Below, in pieces: positions 50,346 through 63,059 of a DNA stretch of 64,000 bases. The stretch comes from Viscum album. Its lineage: Eukaryota; Streptophyta; Magnoliopsida; Santalales; Viscaceae. Under the pieces are notes generated by a model. It was not told where the DNA came from. It saw nothing but the letters and a program-made list of their open reading frames with translations, and searched no databases. Where the stretch lies: assembly GCA_963277665.1 (NCBI GenBank), contig OY728121.1, positions 960,664,097-960,728,096 on the forward strand, in the 5' to 3' direction. Position numbers and translations under genes: made by a program. Each line of letters starts with the position of its first letter. Within the stretch, counting starts at the first letter, position 1.

Positions 50346-52881
50346 TTTGGTATTAATGTATGGTAGGACTGTGTGACATGTCAATTCATTATATGTCGAT
50401 ATATTACAACTATTCATGAAATATAAAATGAATTTATTAAAGATTAGTGCATGGTAAAAAAAATCTAATAAAATATGATGTGGAATTTAATTTTGAAATA
50501 AAAAATATGGGATACTAAATTATGGGACAAAGTGATTTTCTGTAAGAAATTTTATAACACACCACGAAATAGATGGTCCAAGAAAATAAATTAAAGGAAA
50601 GTATCATCCCTCTCATGAAATATCTTGAAGAGAGAAGATAATATTTAATGGAGTCTACCTGATATAAGAAATTATTGTCTAGATAGATAAATTATAATGT
50701 GATAATATTATTGTACTTGAAAAAAATCATTATTCCTTAATGGGGAGATAATAGGTGAATATTCCATCCGTGCGAATCACAACAAGTGGATAAAATAAAA
50801 TTTAAAATATGTAATTTATATTGAAACTGACGGTTAATGATTTTTTTGAAAATAAGATTCCAAAAGTAATATAACTTCAAAATTATACCTTTGTTAAATA
50901 CTGGGAGGCACCATGAGTGTGTGTATAGAAGCCCAAGGGTTCAAATATAAATGAAAAACTACTGCTCCATTATATTAACCAAAAGGAGGCCACATGATTT
51001 AGGATTTATATGGGTGATGTTTTAGGGGTTCAAACCATAGTTATAATTAATGGTATTATAGTAGTATGGAATCATGAAAAGTTTTAAGGAATACCTATAT
51101 TCCTATTATCTAAATAGAGATGATTTACTCTAGATGAAATACGGTTAAGATAGAAAATATGTTCATTGTTTTAAAAGAATATTATAGTTATAAATGAAAG
51201 GTTATCCTATCATGGTGTACTCGTGAAATACACAATAGAGAATACAAATATAGCCTAGAGTAAAAATGAGAAGGCTACACAAATTTTGTGAGAGAGGATA
51301 ATGCAATTTAATATTGAAGCAAATCATATGAAAAAGGAAAAAGTGAAATTGATGGAATTTAGAGATGAAAAGCATGAAGAACACATTAGTGGTGTTATTC
51401 ATACCAAAAAAATTATATAATAGTAGATTTATTTTTTATTACACATATAAAGAAGTATGAAAAAGATAACATAAATGGTTTATAAATGGAGGAAGCATGC
51501 ACTACCTATTTGAGTCTCAGTCTAGATGAAAATCCCAAGTCAATGAATATGGTAGACTTTAAATATGGGATCCTAAAGTAAGGATAGAAAAGTTGTGTCA
51601 GGAAAAATAACTCCACTATAAAGTCTTGGAAGAAAAATAGAAAAAAGGGTTAGTGTAAATAGACAATCCACAATCCTCATTTTAAGGAGGTTGGATGTAC
51701 CCCTCTCACTATGAATTTAATTTTTTCTAATATTTGTTTGAAGTGATATAGAAATAGGGAGGGGGTTAAGAATTATATTTTGTAGATTTGAAAATAAATA
51801 ACATGATATTGTGTTAAAGTAATACTTGATTAATGTTGAATGATTAATATAAAAGTGAATTCAATAGTATTTTAATTCAAACATGAAATAAGTCCCGATC
51901 AATGGTGATATGACTGACCATGAATCAACTAGTGGTCTCATGTAACCACATTTTTTTTGAAAATTGAATCCTTAGGTTTGTTTTGTAAATTTTGTTTCTT
52001 AATGAATCTAGTAATTCATGAATAGGATACTGATTTCCGATATAATATATTGTCGAATTCATACTTGAAACAACCTTTGTTATCATTAATTGTCTTAATG
52101 GATCATCATATGATCCTTGGAGATGGAATAAAAGCCAAAAAATAAGTTGACCCATCTTCAAAAAATCAACATTTATATATTATCTTAAAAAATAATAATA
52201 TCCGTTATATAATTGAAATAGTTTATCTTCCTTGGTTTATAAAGAATTCTTGAGTGATACCAAGAGATATTTTTGATTTAAACATAATACAACTGAGGGG
52301 GGACACCGAATACAGGATCTGGATCCATATTATAGGACTTTATAATTCTTTAAAGAATGCTAGTTCCTTCCCCAATGGAGATAAGTGAGCTATAGGATGG
52401 ATTAATATTTTAAAATATTTTCATGGAACCAATGATATACAACAACATTGAATGAACACATTTAATCCACACCACAAATTAAGATAATAATATTTTAATT
52501 ATATAAATGAAGCTTGATGCTTCTTTATGATTGAAGAATATACTATACTCTCATTAAGTATCATAAAATTATTCCCATTAATGATGCCTTTTTGATGATT
52601 CCAATGATCATATTAAATGAAATTAAGAAGATATATTAATCTAGATGAAACCACATGGGTAGATTCTATTGTCATGTGGGAAATACATATGTATTAAACC
52701 TTTATTTTTGGTTTTCATGACTAAATACATCGTATACATGATTATAAATATTATTAATATGCATTTATAATATGTACATTATATATACATAGTATAATAT
52801 ACTATATTCTATATATAAAAATAATATATCTATCATATACTTTTATTCAACGTACCTGCATTGTATGTATGTATTTTTTAG
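50346..52881. other. Unresolved decayed DNA, possibly a minus-strand copia LTR
   Basis: About 2.5 kb of AT-rich DNA with no convincing frame. If the polypurine tract at 52,894 is real, the right part of this stretch is the LTR that follows it on the minus strand. AT-rich simple sequence lies at 52,740-52,850. Some segments (51,500-51,720) loosely resemble 38,850-39,790, suggesting a shared repeat, but I could not fix ends. Confidence 0.35.
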
Positions 52882-52907
52882 TGAATAACCAACAATCTCC
52901 CACATTA
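52882..52907 (-). other. Possible copia polypurine tract and LTR junction
   Basis: On the minus strand the sequence reads TGTGGGAGATTGTTGGTTATTC. GTGGGAGATTGTTGG is the usual polypurine-tract and LTR-start junction of plant copia elements. The LTR would run left from 52,893 and the internal region right to at least 53,613. No pol motif was read in those 700 bases. Confidence 0.4.
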
Positions 52908-53613
52908 TCTAAAACCATATTAAAACTTAGTGAAAAAGTTTCAAAACTCATTATGAATATATAAATTCTCTTTTGGATATGATTTCATCAAGAAATATTC
53001 ATTTTTGAACAAACACTATATCAAAAACATTAACCTTATCCAAGGTCCTAACCATTTGATCCAATGATCCATTGTAGCATTGAAAAAAACTATGAAATAT
53101 ATATTTCAAAAAAGTAAGTATAGACGAGTCTCTAATAATGAATTAGATAAATTCTATATACAAATGGGACTGGTGTGATATCTATGAAACATACTCATAT
53201 CTCTATAATTTCCAGCACATGATTTTTTATGTATATTATATATATAAAAATATAATTCCTTTTTCTTTGAAATTTTGTGACCATTAGACATGGAACATAT
53301 CAATATAGTATTTACCACACATTATTTTATTAATTCTATGAAAAGGTATGACAAGACATTGAACATATCTCATGCCATTCACCTTATTGATGAGTAAATC
53401 ATATGAACTTCATCTAAATATTTAAAAAAAATCATATGTGACTCATCAATGAATGACTAATAATTTTCTCAGTCTAATTTAATCATGACATATATTTCCT
53501 AAATCATTTTATATGTGGATAAATCCCATAATAAGTTTTCTTAGTTTAATGAAAAGATAATAAACATAATCTGCTACCACTGCATTATATAAGTTAATAT
53601 TATGACATGCATA
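52908..53613 (-). other. Possible internal 3' end of a decayed copia element
   Basis: About 700 bp between the junction at 52,894 and the next gypsy LTR. No domain is visible; assignment rests only on the polypurine tract next to it. Confidence 0.25.
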
Positions 53614-55208
53614 TGCACCATCCCACCCTTACCATTTTTGTGTGGAAATATTGGGGGTGTTACTGACCAAAGGTTTCATCCCCAATATAGTAAATAATGT
53701 AAATAAATTACATGGGATTTAAAAAATAGAGGGGGGATTTTCCCCTAGAAGAAAAATTAAAATAACCACTATGACATGACATCATATGAGGAATGAATTA
53801 AAACCTAAATAACCCAAATAATAAAAGATGGATGATAATCAGAGTGATAGAAGAAATAATAATACAAAATCAATGTCTAAAAACTCAACCATACGAGACT
53901 ATAGGTAGCCAAGGTTAAACCACAATGACTCCAATATGAAGACAACCATTCTTCAACCCCAACCAAACATTCCTGAAATAACACATTACTCCACTAGATA
54001 ATTACTAAAACATTCCCTTTACTATATCATAGAATTAACATTGGTATACGCACTAATGTGTATATACATGGGGTAAGTATGATAACTCAGTAAGAAAACT
54101 TGATAAATCCAAATAATGATGTTTAGATTTGAAAAATTTAGCGAATAGTTTAATATAAAACAAGAGGATAGAAAAAAAATCATTTTAACAATTCATAGTT
54201 TTACAAGAGAATGATAACAATTTCATTCCACACAACATATCCTTTCAAATATGAAAAAACCCAATTCATGAATCCAAACTTTTAATAGTTCTAACTAATG
54301 AGTATACAAATTTCCCTTCCCATACAAAGTCACAATTTTTCCATTTACCAATGTGCCTCACCAACTGCAGGCCAAATTCTGTACCCAACAAGGCACTATA
54401 ATTGTAATAATGTACACACACCAACCATGTATCTCAAATTCCATAGATCAATAATTATCTTTAAATACAAAAAAATATATTTGATATTTTTTTCATAACC
54501 ACGTCATTAGATTCACCCATGAATCAAAATTCAAAACCAATAATCGAACATGATTTTCCCATGAGAACAAATTCAAAATTTTAGAATAAAATTCAATTAA
54601 TTCCTATAGAAATCTAATTTTTCATGTTATATGGAGAAGTAAATAGAGTGGAAACATACCTATCTTTAATGGATTATTCATTCCTACCATTATAATCTTT
54701 CATGAATCATTCGATTCCCATGGTTTAATATTTGAATATATGATGAATTTGGAATCCATATAAAAGGGAATCTATAAAAAAATAAATGGGGGATTCCATT
54801 GGAGAGAAAATGGAGATAAATTTAGTTGGACTGAAGGAAAAATAATAATTAAATCTACTGGAGAAAACCCAAGGGAAGGAATGAATTATAGATTCATGTA
54901 ATGAAACCTTGATATGAACTTTTCTTTCAAAATTAATGTCACCTCAACATAAAAAACATGAATTCTAGTTCACATCATGAATAAAATTTAATGTCATGAA
55001 TTGATCTTTCCAAAAAACAATTCATGCCCTTAATAAAATTCATGGTGTTTTTATAAAAACAATTCACCTTATAATCCAACTTCTATACATGAATTCCATC
55101 TTATCATCTATTTCCTCCACTCAGAACCTCCAAATAATCAACTAATTAACAATAAACATAAATGAAATATTGACAGAATAATGAATACCTCAAACCAAGG
55201 GTATCACA
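53614..55208 (-). repeat. 3' LTR of the decayed gypsy element
   Basis: Its outer end (TGCACCATCCCACCC at 53,614) matches TGTAACATCCCACCC at 60,000, and its inner end (TATCACA, 55,208) matches 60,670. The shared blocks include 53,620-53,900 and 54,860-55,208. The frame at 54,298-54,498 is not supported. Confidence 0.72.
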
Positions 55209-58200
55209 TTCTCCCTACTATTATGATTTCTTTCCTAAACAATAATAAGACCATTGGTGTTTTGGAAATGTTTTACCAACTGATCTCACCAATAGGTCTA
55301 CCATCCCTATAACTCTCCTTTTATTTTACCATTATTATACAATACCTACACCAGGATATTATTTTTCCACAAAATACCATCTCTTTCCTATCTATAATAT
55401 AAGTCGTATTGTGAAAAAGTTCACATTCGGTTCTAGAGTTACATTATTCCAATGAAGAACTTGACATGGACTCGATTTAAATTTCATTAATTTTGAAACA
55501 TTGAAAACATAATGATAGAAAATGAATATTAGTGGTAGATAAAGCCAAGAAAAAAACAACTATAACATGTTCTATAATTCCAAATTGTACGTAATACAAA
55601 GGTGGGAACATCCATTTCTTACCCTAATAATGTTTCCCATTCCATGAAGAGACTTTTAAAAATATATGGTCTCCAACTGAAAAAGATAATGGTAATAATA
55701 AGGATCAACATAATATTTATGGTAGACTTGAGTGATAAACATTTACATCTTGATCATATGAATCTTCTAAACCATTTCAAGTAAAATACTAGGAGTAATT
55801 AATTACATTTATCCATTTTCTACCCAGAAAAATGGAGATCAACATGAATTTTCATACAATTACTTTAATAGGTCCACATTTACCATCTCTTATTAATTTT
55901 TTTATAAAAGAAATATGTTAGGGGTGAAAGATCTTTCCATGTGCCCAAAAAATCTATAACACAATATTAGATCACATGTTATAATGTTTGAGTTGTACAT
56001 TCAGATTTACCATTCATATGTGGATAATACACCATGGTCCTGGACAATTGGGTTCCAAGGGTATGTTTCAAGGATAACTAAAACTATGAGGAGAATCTTC
56101 AATACCTATATTAGATAATTAAGATTGGTACTCCATGAAATTTCAACACTTACTATATATAATTCATTTCTAATTCTTCCACCATATTAGATTATTAGAT
56201 TATAATAAAGTGTAAAGAATCTGTAGATCAATCCACATTAACTCTAACCGCATCATGATTCATAATTGTTCTTGGAAAATGAGCGGAAAATTCTAGGAAA
56301 TCTATTATTATTTATAGTAAGGTATAGTTAATGATTGTAATAATCCAATTCGTTATTGATTTTTTCCCTTGAAAAGATGGGTTGTGGTCAATTAAATAGC
56401 ATTATCAACTACTCTTAATTTCATACATTAATGACTTAAGTGGGTCATTAATTATATTTAATCATTTTAGATTCAAGGATAAATTGACCATTTATAATTG
56501 TGATAAGCTCCAAGAATATGTACCTGAAAATATGACAAAACCATTATCAAATTATTCCTATAAGAAAACATGCTAATCAATTTCCAAAAATCATGTTCTT
56601 CATTGGAGAATTGATTTTAAGGATTTATAACTAAAATAATTATCCATAAAATTCCATTTTCCAAATGTATAGACCATGTCAATATTACCCATTTGAAGAT
56701 ACATTATCCATTACTATTTTATGAGGTTAAAATATCTTTGTGAAAACACATGTTTCAAAATTTTATAGTCAGTGGACATAGTAAAATTCTCAACAAGAAG
56801 ACAATGATGATATATTTTTTTGTGAATGTATTACTAAAACTAATTATAGATCAAGCATTAAATAACTAATTTCATGAAATCCAAAATTTATTATAATAAA
56901 ATCTCTTTTCATGAGTATACTAGCCAAACCATATCCAAACTCATCATAAAATGAAACATATCACTCAACTAGTTCTGGTAATATTAGTATATATTCCAAA
57001 GTTAACTGAGCCTTGATTTCCTCAAAAGTGTTTCTAAAATAATCGCTCCCATGAAATGGAGTGCCTTTACATTTCAAATCCACCTTAGGAGAAACAATAT
57101 GTGAAAATTCACATACCATGTAGTGATAGTAACCTTCCAAGCCTAGAAAAGAGTGTACCTCCAAAGTTTTATGTAATGATTTCTAAGAGATTACATCTTC
57201 CCAATTTCTAGGGTATACTGATACATTATTATTATGTATACTATTACTAATAATGTGAACTTACTATATAAATAATTAACACATATATAATTTTAAATAA
57301 AGTTTCTCTTGCCATAAGATGTTTATCAGAATTCCTAAGGTCATTTACTGATCATCTATAGTTCAATAATATACTATGTTTTGATCAAATAATACCAGAA
57401 AAAATATTAAAGGTAACTGTAATAGAAATGACTCACCAATTCAATGAAAAATGATTGTGAAATATTAAGACCAAAGGGATTACAAATGTGTTCATAATGA
57501 CGATATCATCTTTTATAAGATATTTTTAGAATGTCCACCATATCAATTTGAAGGGGATGACAACATGATCAATGATGAAAGTTGAAGAACCATTTGGTCC
57601 CCTTAAATTAATTGAATATATCATCAATTCATGGAATATTGTATCGATTCTTGATTATATATTGATTTATTATATGATAATCAACACAAAGAAAAAGATA
57701 ACCATCTGCCTTTTTGAAAAAGTGCCTTATAGTAGCCTAAGGTGATGTACTCATCCTAATGAATCAATTAATTTATAAATCATATAATAGGAACTTTAAT
57801 CCTGGAAATTATATTTGATCTATTATATATGATATAAGTCACATAACATTTATCCCTGGAAGAAGATCAATTGGAAATTCTACTTCCAATTCGAGTGGAA
57901 ACCCATATAAATTTTTTAAAACACATCAATATACAGAAAAACAATGGTATGAAATTATCTAGTATTAATTATATAAATATTTTCTAATGTTAATACTTCC
58001 AATTTATTAGATATAATTCCAACCATTAGTTATAAATGTTCTTAAATTTCTATTTTCACATTCCAATTCTCTTTAAAGTGGTTAACTGGTCCATCAAGTG
58101 TTGTAAAAAACTCTTATTTGGAATAAAACTCAATATCAGATTTTATGGTCACCAAACAGTCCATCCATATAATTAAATCAAATATATATATTTATAGAAT

Positions 58201-59985
58201 AGAAAAGTCCTAAAAAAAGTATATAACATCAATTTTTATGGATCCATATGCACATCGTAATGCAAGATAATATATTCTTCCAAGGGGTGTTTGGATTCTC
58301 ATCACATGTGGAATCATTTACACATTCAAAACCATTTTATTTACCACATGATAAACAATACGATAATTGGATGTTCCAATATCAAAAAATGTTTTCATAA
58401 GAATATATTTTATATGTATGGTACCTTGAAACATCGAGGGTATCTCTTTCTTCTCATTGAAAAACATCATAGAACCATAAAACTATTTTCTAACATATTT
58501 TTAGTAATCCTTAATTCCCTATTAAGGTTTCATTTTCTGGGGTGTTTGGGTGTTTTTAGAATCACCTTGTTCTTCTCAATTCAGGGGTGAAAAACTATTC
58601 TTAAGTTATTGAACTATATGTTCATGAGAGTACATCATATCATCCAAGTCATTTCCAATATATATATTCATAGTTTTAATGTAATATTTTTGAAGGTTCC
58701 GTATATATCGACATCGGTAACACTCTCATCGTGGTTCACACAATCCTTCTTTACATAGTCTATTGAACCACATTGTAAAAATATTTTCTTTTTTTTATGA
58801 TAAGGGGGAACAAAAAATAATCCTATTAAAAAATTCTATGCTAACACACTTCCAAAGGAATATGTTTCCCTCATCTTATTATTTCCAGCATTGAAGTTCC
58901 TACATATCCAAGTGTAGTAAAAGGTGTTACCTCCCCAAAAATTTCCAATGAGGACCGTTTACACTACTAATTCCCTATTGAACTTTTGTATATTATCATT
59001 AATACATGTAATGATTATATTAGAGTGAATTTATGGTTGAATTCCCATCACAAATATTTTCTCTTTTAGGTACTCTATAACATCAACCACTTTGGAGAAC
59101 TGAAAAATGTTTGTAATTTGATATTATTCTCCATCATGAAGATGTTTTTCTTATTTTAGGTGGAATAAAACCATTATTTTTAATACCTTGATGGTATAAG
59201 GATAGAATATTTTATTAAAAAAATTCCTAAAATACATAAAAATTATGGTCTTGGTGATATTTAGTTTGACTGAATAAATCCCACCATTTCCCTATGATAT
59301 CCTCCAACTTGAATACTTCTAGCTTCACTTTAGAATCAAATGGTGTTCTAAGGAAATTGAATATTTTATTTATATTAGGTTTACCTGATTTTTAATGTTC
59401 TAGTCTTGAATATACACAAAACACTAGTGGATTTAACCTGTAAAACTCCACAACATGATTCACATGGCATAATTCACCTTTTCAATTCCATTTATCCATG
59501 TAATGAAATTCATATTCAATTCTTTATAGAAGTTGTTCATTCACTTGTGTTTCATGTTTAATAACATTTTTAGTAACCCATTACAGCTTATTCCATGATA
59601 TTCTATGTCGTTATATCTATATATATCCATAAAAAATTACCTCTTATACTTCACATATAACATATTTGAAGTCTTATGATATCCAAAATAAAAAATATCA
59701 ATATTTTCAAAACATTTTTCATAAAATAATAAAAAATGACACAAATTATGAATTCCTTGCAAGAATTATACAATATAAATAATTTAATACTAAAATAGTT
59801 TGTTAAAAACTTGATAATGAGTTTATGACGTTCTTATTAGTGTTTAAAAACACACTTTTTTTACCCAAACTGTATTGGTAAATTGAAGTAAAACATAAAA
59901 ATATTTGTAATGTCATTTTATGCTATAAATTTCATGTAAAAAATAATCCTATATCCTTAATACCATCTCAATATACGGGCCTACC
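55209..59985 (-). pseudogene. pol remains of the decayed gypsy element
   Basis: Fragments are recognised by alignment to the Tekay-like pol. Integrase: the complement of the HPQTDGQSE block at 55,998-56,032, a GVP block at 56,130 and a VDRLTK-like block near 56,230. RT-RNase H connection: a 67-codon open piece at 56,961-57,164 reading EVHSFLGLEGYYHYM and ending in ILILPEL, the usual RT-to-RNase H pattern. RT: near 57,690-57,750, FIRMSTSP, then FFKKADG and CVDYHIIN, matching the GFIRPS-SP...KKDG...CVDYR motif. Gag and protease (about 58,000-59,950) are not readable. Stops and frame changes are everywhere. The frame at 58,291-58,590 on the plus strand is not a gene. Confidence 0.7.
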
Positions 59986-59998
59986 AAATTGATACCAC
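59985..59998 (-). other. Primer binding site of the decayed gypsy element
   Basis: On the minus strand AGTGGTATCAATTTGG follows the LTR end TTACA. Eight bases (TGGTATCA) match the tRNA-Met complement; the last part has changed. Confidence 0.65.
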
Positions 59999-59999
59999 T

Positions 60000-60670
60000 T
60001 GTAACATCCCACCCAAACCCATTTCCTTGGGAATAGGAGGGGGGTGTTTTTGACCTTATGTGACTTCCCCAAGATAGAAAAGGATGAATATAAATTTTCT
60101 GGTAATTAAAAAATCATGTGGGATAATTTCCCCATAAGAATAAAACCTTAAACAAGAATTATTATAATATATAATTTAATGTGTGACATAAAACAAAAAT
60201 ACATCACATAATATCATAAATCATCTACAGGAGTGATGGAGTTCAAGAGAAAAAGGAGATATACAGATGAGGATGGATGTGAACAAAGTTAATAAAATCT
60301 ACTCGAAACAACCCCAATTAAATAATTAATTATAGATTCTTGTAATGAATCTTCAATTTTCCTTATAAAATTAAATTCATCCTTCGTTGACCTAAAATTT
60401 TGACAAGATAGTTCACGTTGTGAATAAAATTTCACGCAATGAACAAACATTCCAAGAAAACAATTAATATTCTGAATGAAATTCATGGAATCTCAAATAA
60501 ACTATTTTTGTTTTGAATATACATTTATGGAATGAATTGGATCCTATAGACATATTTTAGATTCAAAATTTTTTACTCCACTGAGATCCACAAATAGATC
60601 ATCCCAAGCAAATCACACATAATAGAAACAATATGAGAACAACGCATACCTAAACCCCGAGGTTATCACA
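60000..60670 (-). repeat. 5' LTR of the decayed gypsy element, internally deleted
   Basis: It aligns with both ends of 53,614-55,208 but is only 671 bp against 1,595 bp. The missing part would contain the promoter region if the layout is like other LTRs. The C-rich stretch CACCCAAACCC near 60,010 and the G-rich GGAGGGGGGTG at 60,037 have counterparts at 53,625 and 53,652. Confidence 0.7.
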
Positions 60671-62697
60671 TTGAAATTAGGGTATAACTTTTTTAAGATT
60701 CTCATGCTGGGTATCTCACCAACATCTATTAAGAAGATTTTGTTACAAGAATAAACCCCTATTTATATCAATGACTATTTTAAATTACTTAATATCTAAT
60801 TTAGAGGATATATCTATCTAATAAGTCTATAATAATTAAAACCTGAATATATTTTTTGTATCTATTTTATAAACATTTTTAATGAGCACTCAAATCAATT
60901 AAATCTAACATTTACATATAATATTATCTTATTATACACCGTGATGATAATTTTTTAGGGAAATCTCTATGTTATACTTTGAGGTGTTTTTTATAATTCT
61001 ACCATTAATTTCAAGTAAATTGAAGAATAAATTTTTGAAAAATAAGTAACAATTTACTTTATAGAATCATGATACATGTAAAAAATCAAAACCAATTTAT
61101 CAGGTATTTAACTTATAGAGAATCAATATGACTCTAATTTTTTTCCTTATATAAATGTTTTTTATATTCATTAAATCTAAATGTAATTTACTATCACATC
61201 TATATGTGAACAGTAGATTAAATACTCCCACTAAAATATTTCATTTGGTAACATAATTATTTAATTCATTTTAAATAATAAATTTTCTTAGGAATCATAT
61301 TAATAAATTTCAAGTATTTGTACATATTCGAACTCCTTTACATCACACAATTAAATGTTATGATATCAACATTTATGCTCTACTTAGAACTATTTCTATG
61401 TTTATTATCATCATCCTTTATAACTTATTCCTTCAAAATTTTCATTGAAATAAATATATCATTTTATATTTTTAATAATGATCATTTCTTAAAATACTTT
61501 TGAAAAAAATGGAAATAATTTTAGTTGTAATATTCCTTTAAGTTATATTAAATTTATCATAGTAACTTAATTTAACAATTTAAAATTTTCATTACTATAA
61601 CTTATACTTACTCTTTATAATATTTATTAAAGCATCACTTAATTTTAGAATGATAAAATCTTTTATGTTCTAACTTCGAACTTCTCTAAGTACAAAAAAA
61701 CTCCCACTAATCTCTTAGAAATTAAATTCTTTCTTATTTTAATTTCATAGGATTCAAATAAAACATATTAATTTAAATAAATAAAATTTATTCCCTTTAA
61801 TTAATAATATCTAAAAAATAAACTATTTTTTCCATATCACATATAATATTCAACATTTTTAGATATTATATTTGAAAATAAGATTATTCATAAAAATATG
61901 TCACAAATGAGTAAAGGGAACCACTTACCCCACATTTTAAGAATAACTTGACAAACACTTCTTTCCTTCTATGATTTCTAAACATTTCATAGAATTTTAT
62001 GAATCATAATCCATGTACATTCAAAATTTCTTCTTATTTTTTCATTAAAATTGTTTAATAGGAAACAAAATACCTAATTATATAAGATAAATTAGATAAA
62101 GATACACATACTTTATTTTAAATTAAAATTTGAATAACATATATATTTAAATTCAAATCTAGGTTGTTGAAACTGTTTATTTAACCAATTTATTGTAAAC
62201 TACAAGATCTATTTATTATTTTGTTTTTTTGAACTCTTGGATATTTAAAAAACCTATAAAATATACATATGGTATCAAATACACTTGAAAATCAGAATTG
62301 TTTTTCATAACATCTATATATGACATGAAAATTATATAGTTTTTCACAAACTTCTTCAGGTGTCATAGATAATCCCATAATATGGTATTATTACTCCCTT
62401 ATTCGTATAACTTTATGTGTTAATAAACATATATAAATACTTAAAGAAAGATTATTGGACTTTACAGTTAACATTATTCATTTAGTTTTAACATTTAACC
62501 ATTTATATTATCAAAAAAATAAAGTAATCTAAACATAATATTCCCAGAACATTTACTATCAAAACATTGAGAATATCATATATAAATTTAAAATATTTAT
62601 CCATTTTATCAAAATATTTACATTAAACCCAACATGATAAATTAATTAGCTAAAATAAGACTTGAATTAAATAGTTTGGTCATTTTGTATTAAATAA
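60671..62697. other. Unresolved AT-rich DNA, perhaps the internal leader of a minus-strand Tekay-like element
   Basis: No frame or motif is recognised. A decayed primer site at its right end suggests that the rightmost part belonged to the internal region of a minus-strand gypsy element. Very low GC and only short chance frames (61,318-61,503). Confidence 0.35.
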
Positions 62698-63059
62698 CTT
62701 TGATATATTCAACCATATTTTTCATACATACATATAAAATGTTGTTATAAGAATATTCATGACATAAAATTATTATCTAAACTAGAACCATATAGGTCAA
62801 GTGTCTATGGAGACTAGATTCACAATATTTTTATTCCATGAATGGTCTTAACCATATAACATAATGATCTTCCCTTATAGTACTCTTCTTAAAAATACCC
62901 TACTTAAAACCTTTAATCATATTCTGGAGAGAAGAAAATTATGAAATGATGAGCTCTGATTCCTAGTAAGGGTAAATAATGGAGATATCAATAATCATTT
63001 AAATATAAAATGAGCATAATACGTACTGTTATATGAGAATATCATTTTAAAATAATAAC
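62698..63059 (-). repeat. Primer site and fragment of a Tekay-related 5' LTR
   Basis: The stretch 62,695-62,760 aligns with 18,880-18,945: TTTGATA, then CAAC, then CATACATACAT match the primer site and the LTR end. Further blocks match: ACCATATAGGT...AGTGTCT at 62,787 (compare 18,979), and GAGAGAAGAAAA...GATGAGCTC...AGTAAGGGTAAA at 62,930-62,980 (compare 10,573-10,625). The match ends at 63,059, where another LTR begins in the opposite direction. Confidence 0.6.

Larger units (their letters stand above)
53614..60670 (-). mobile_element. Decayed Ty3/gypsy element, minus strand
   Basis: The element has a left LTR (3' LTR) at 53,614-55,208 and a right LTR (5' LTR) at 60,000-60,670, sharing TGTGATA starts and GGGATGTTACA-type ends on the minus strand. 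The right LTR lacks about 0.9 kb matching 53,900-54,830. A primer site (TGGTATCAATTTGG, minus) lies just left of 60,000 and a purine tract (AGTAGGGAGAA, minus) right of 55,208. Pol traces between them are in gypsy order. Flanks GCATA and TTGAA do not form a target duplication. Confidence 0.75.
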
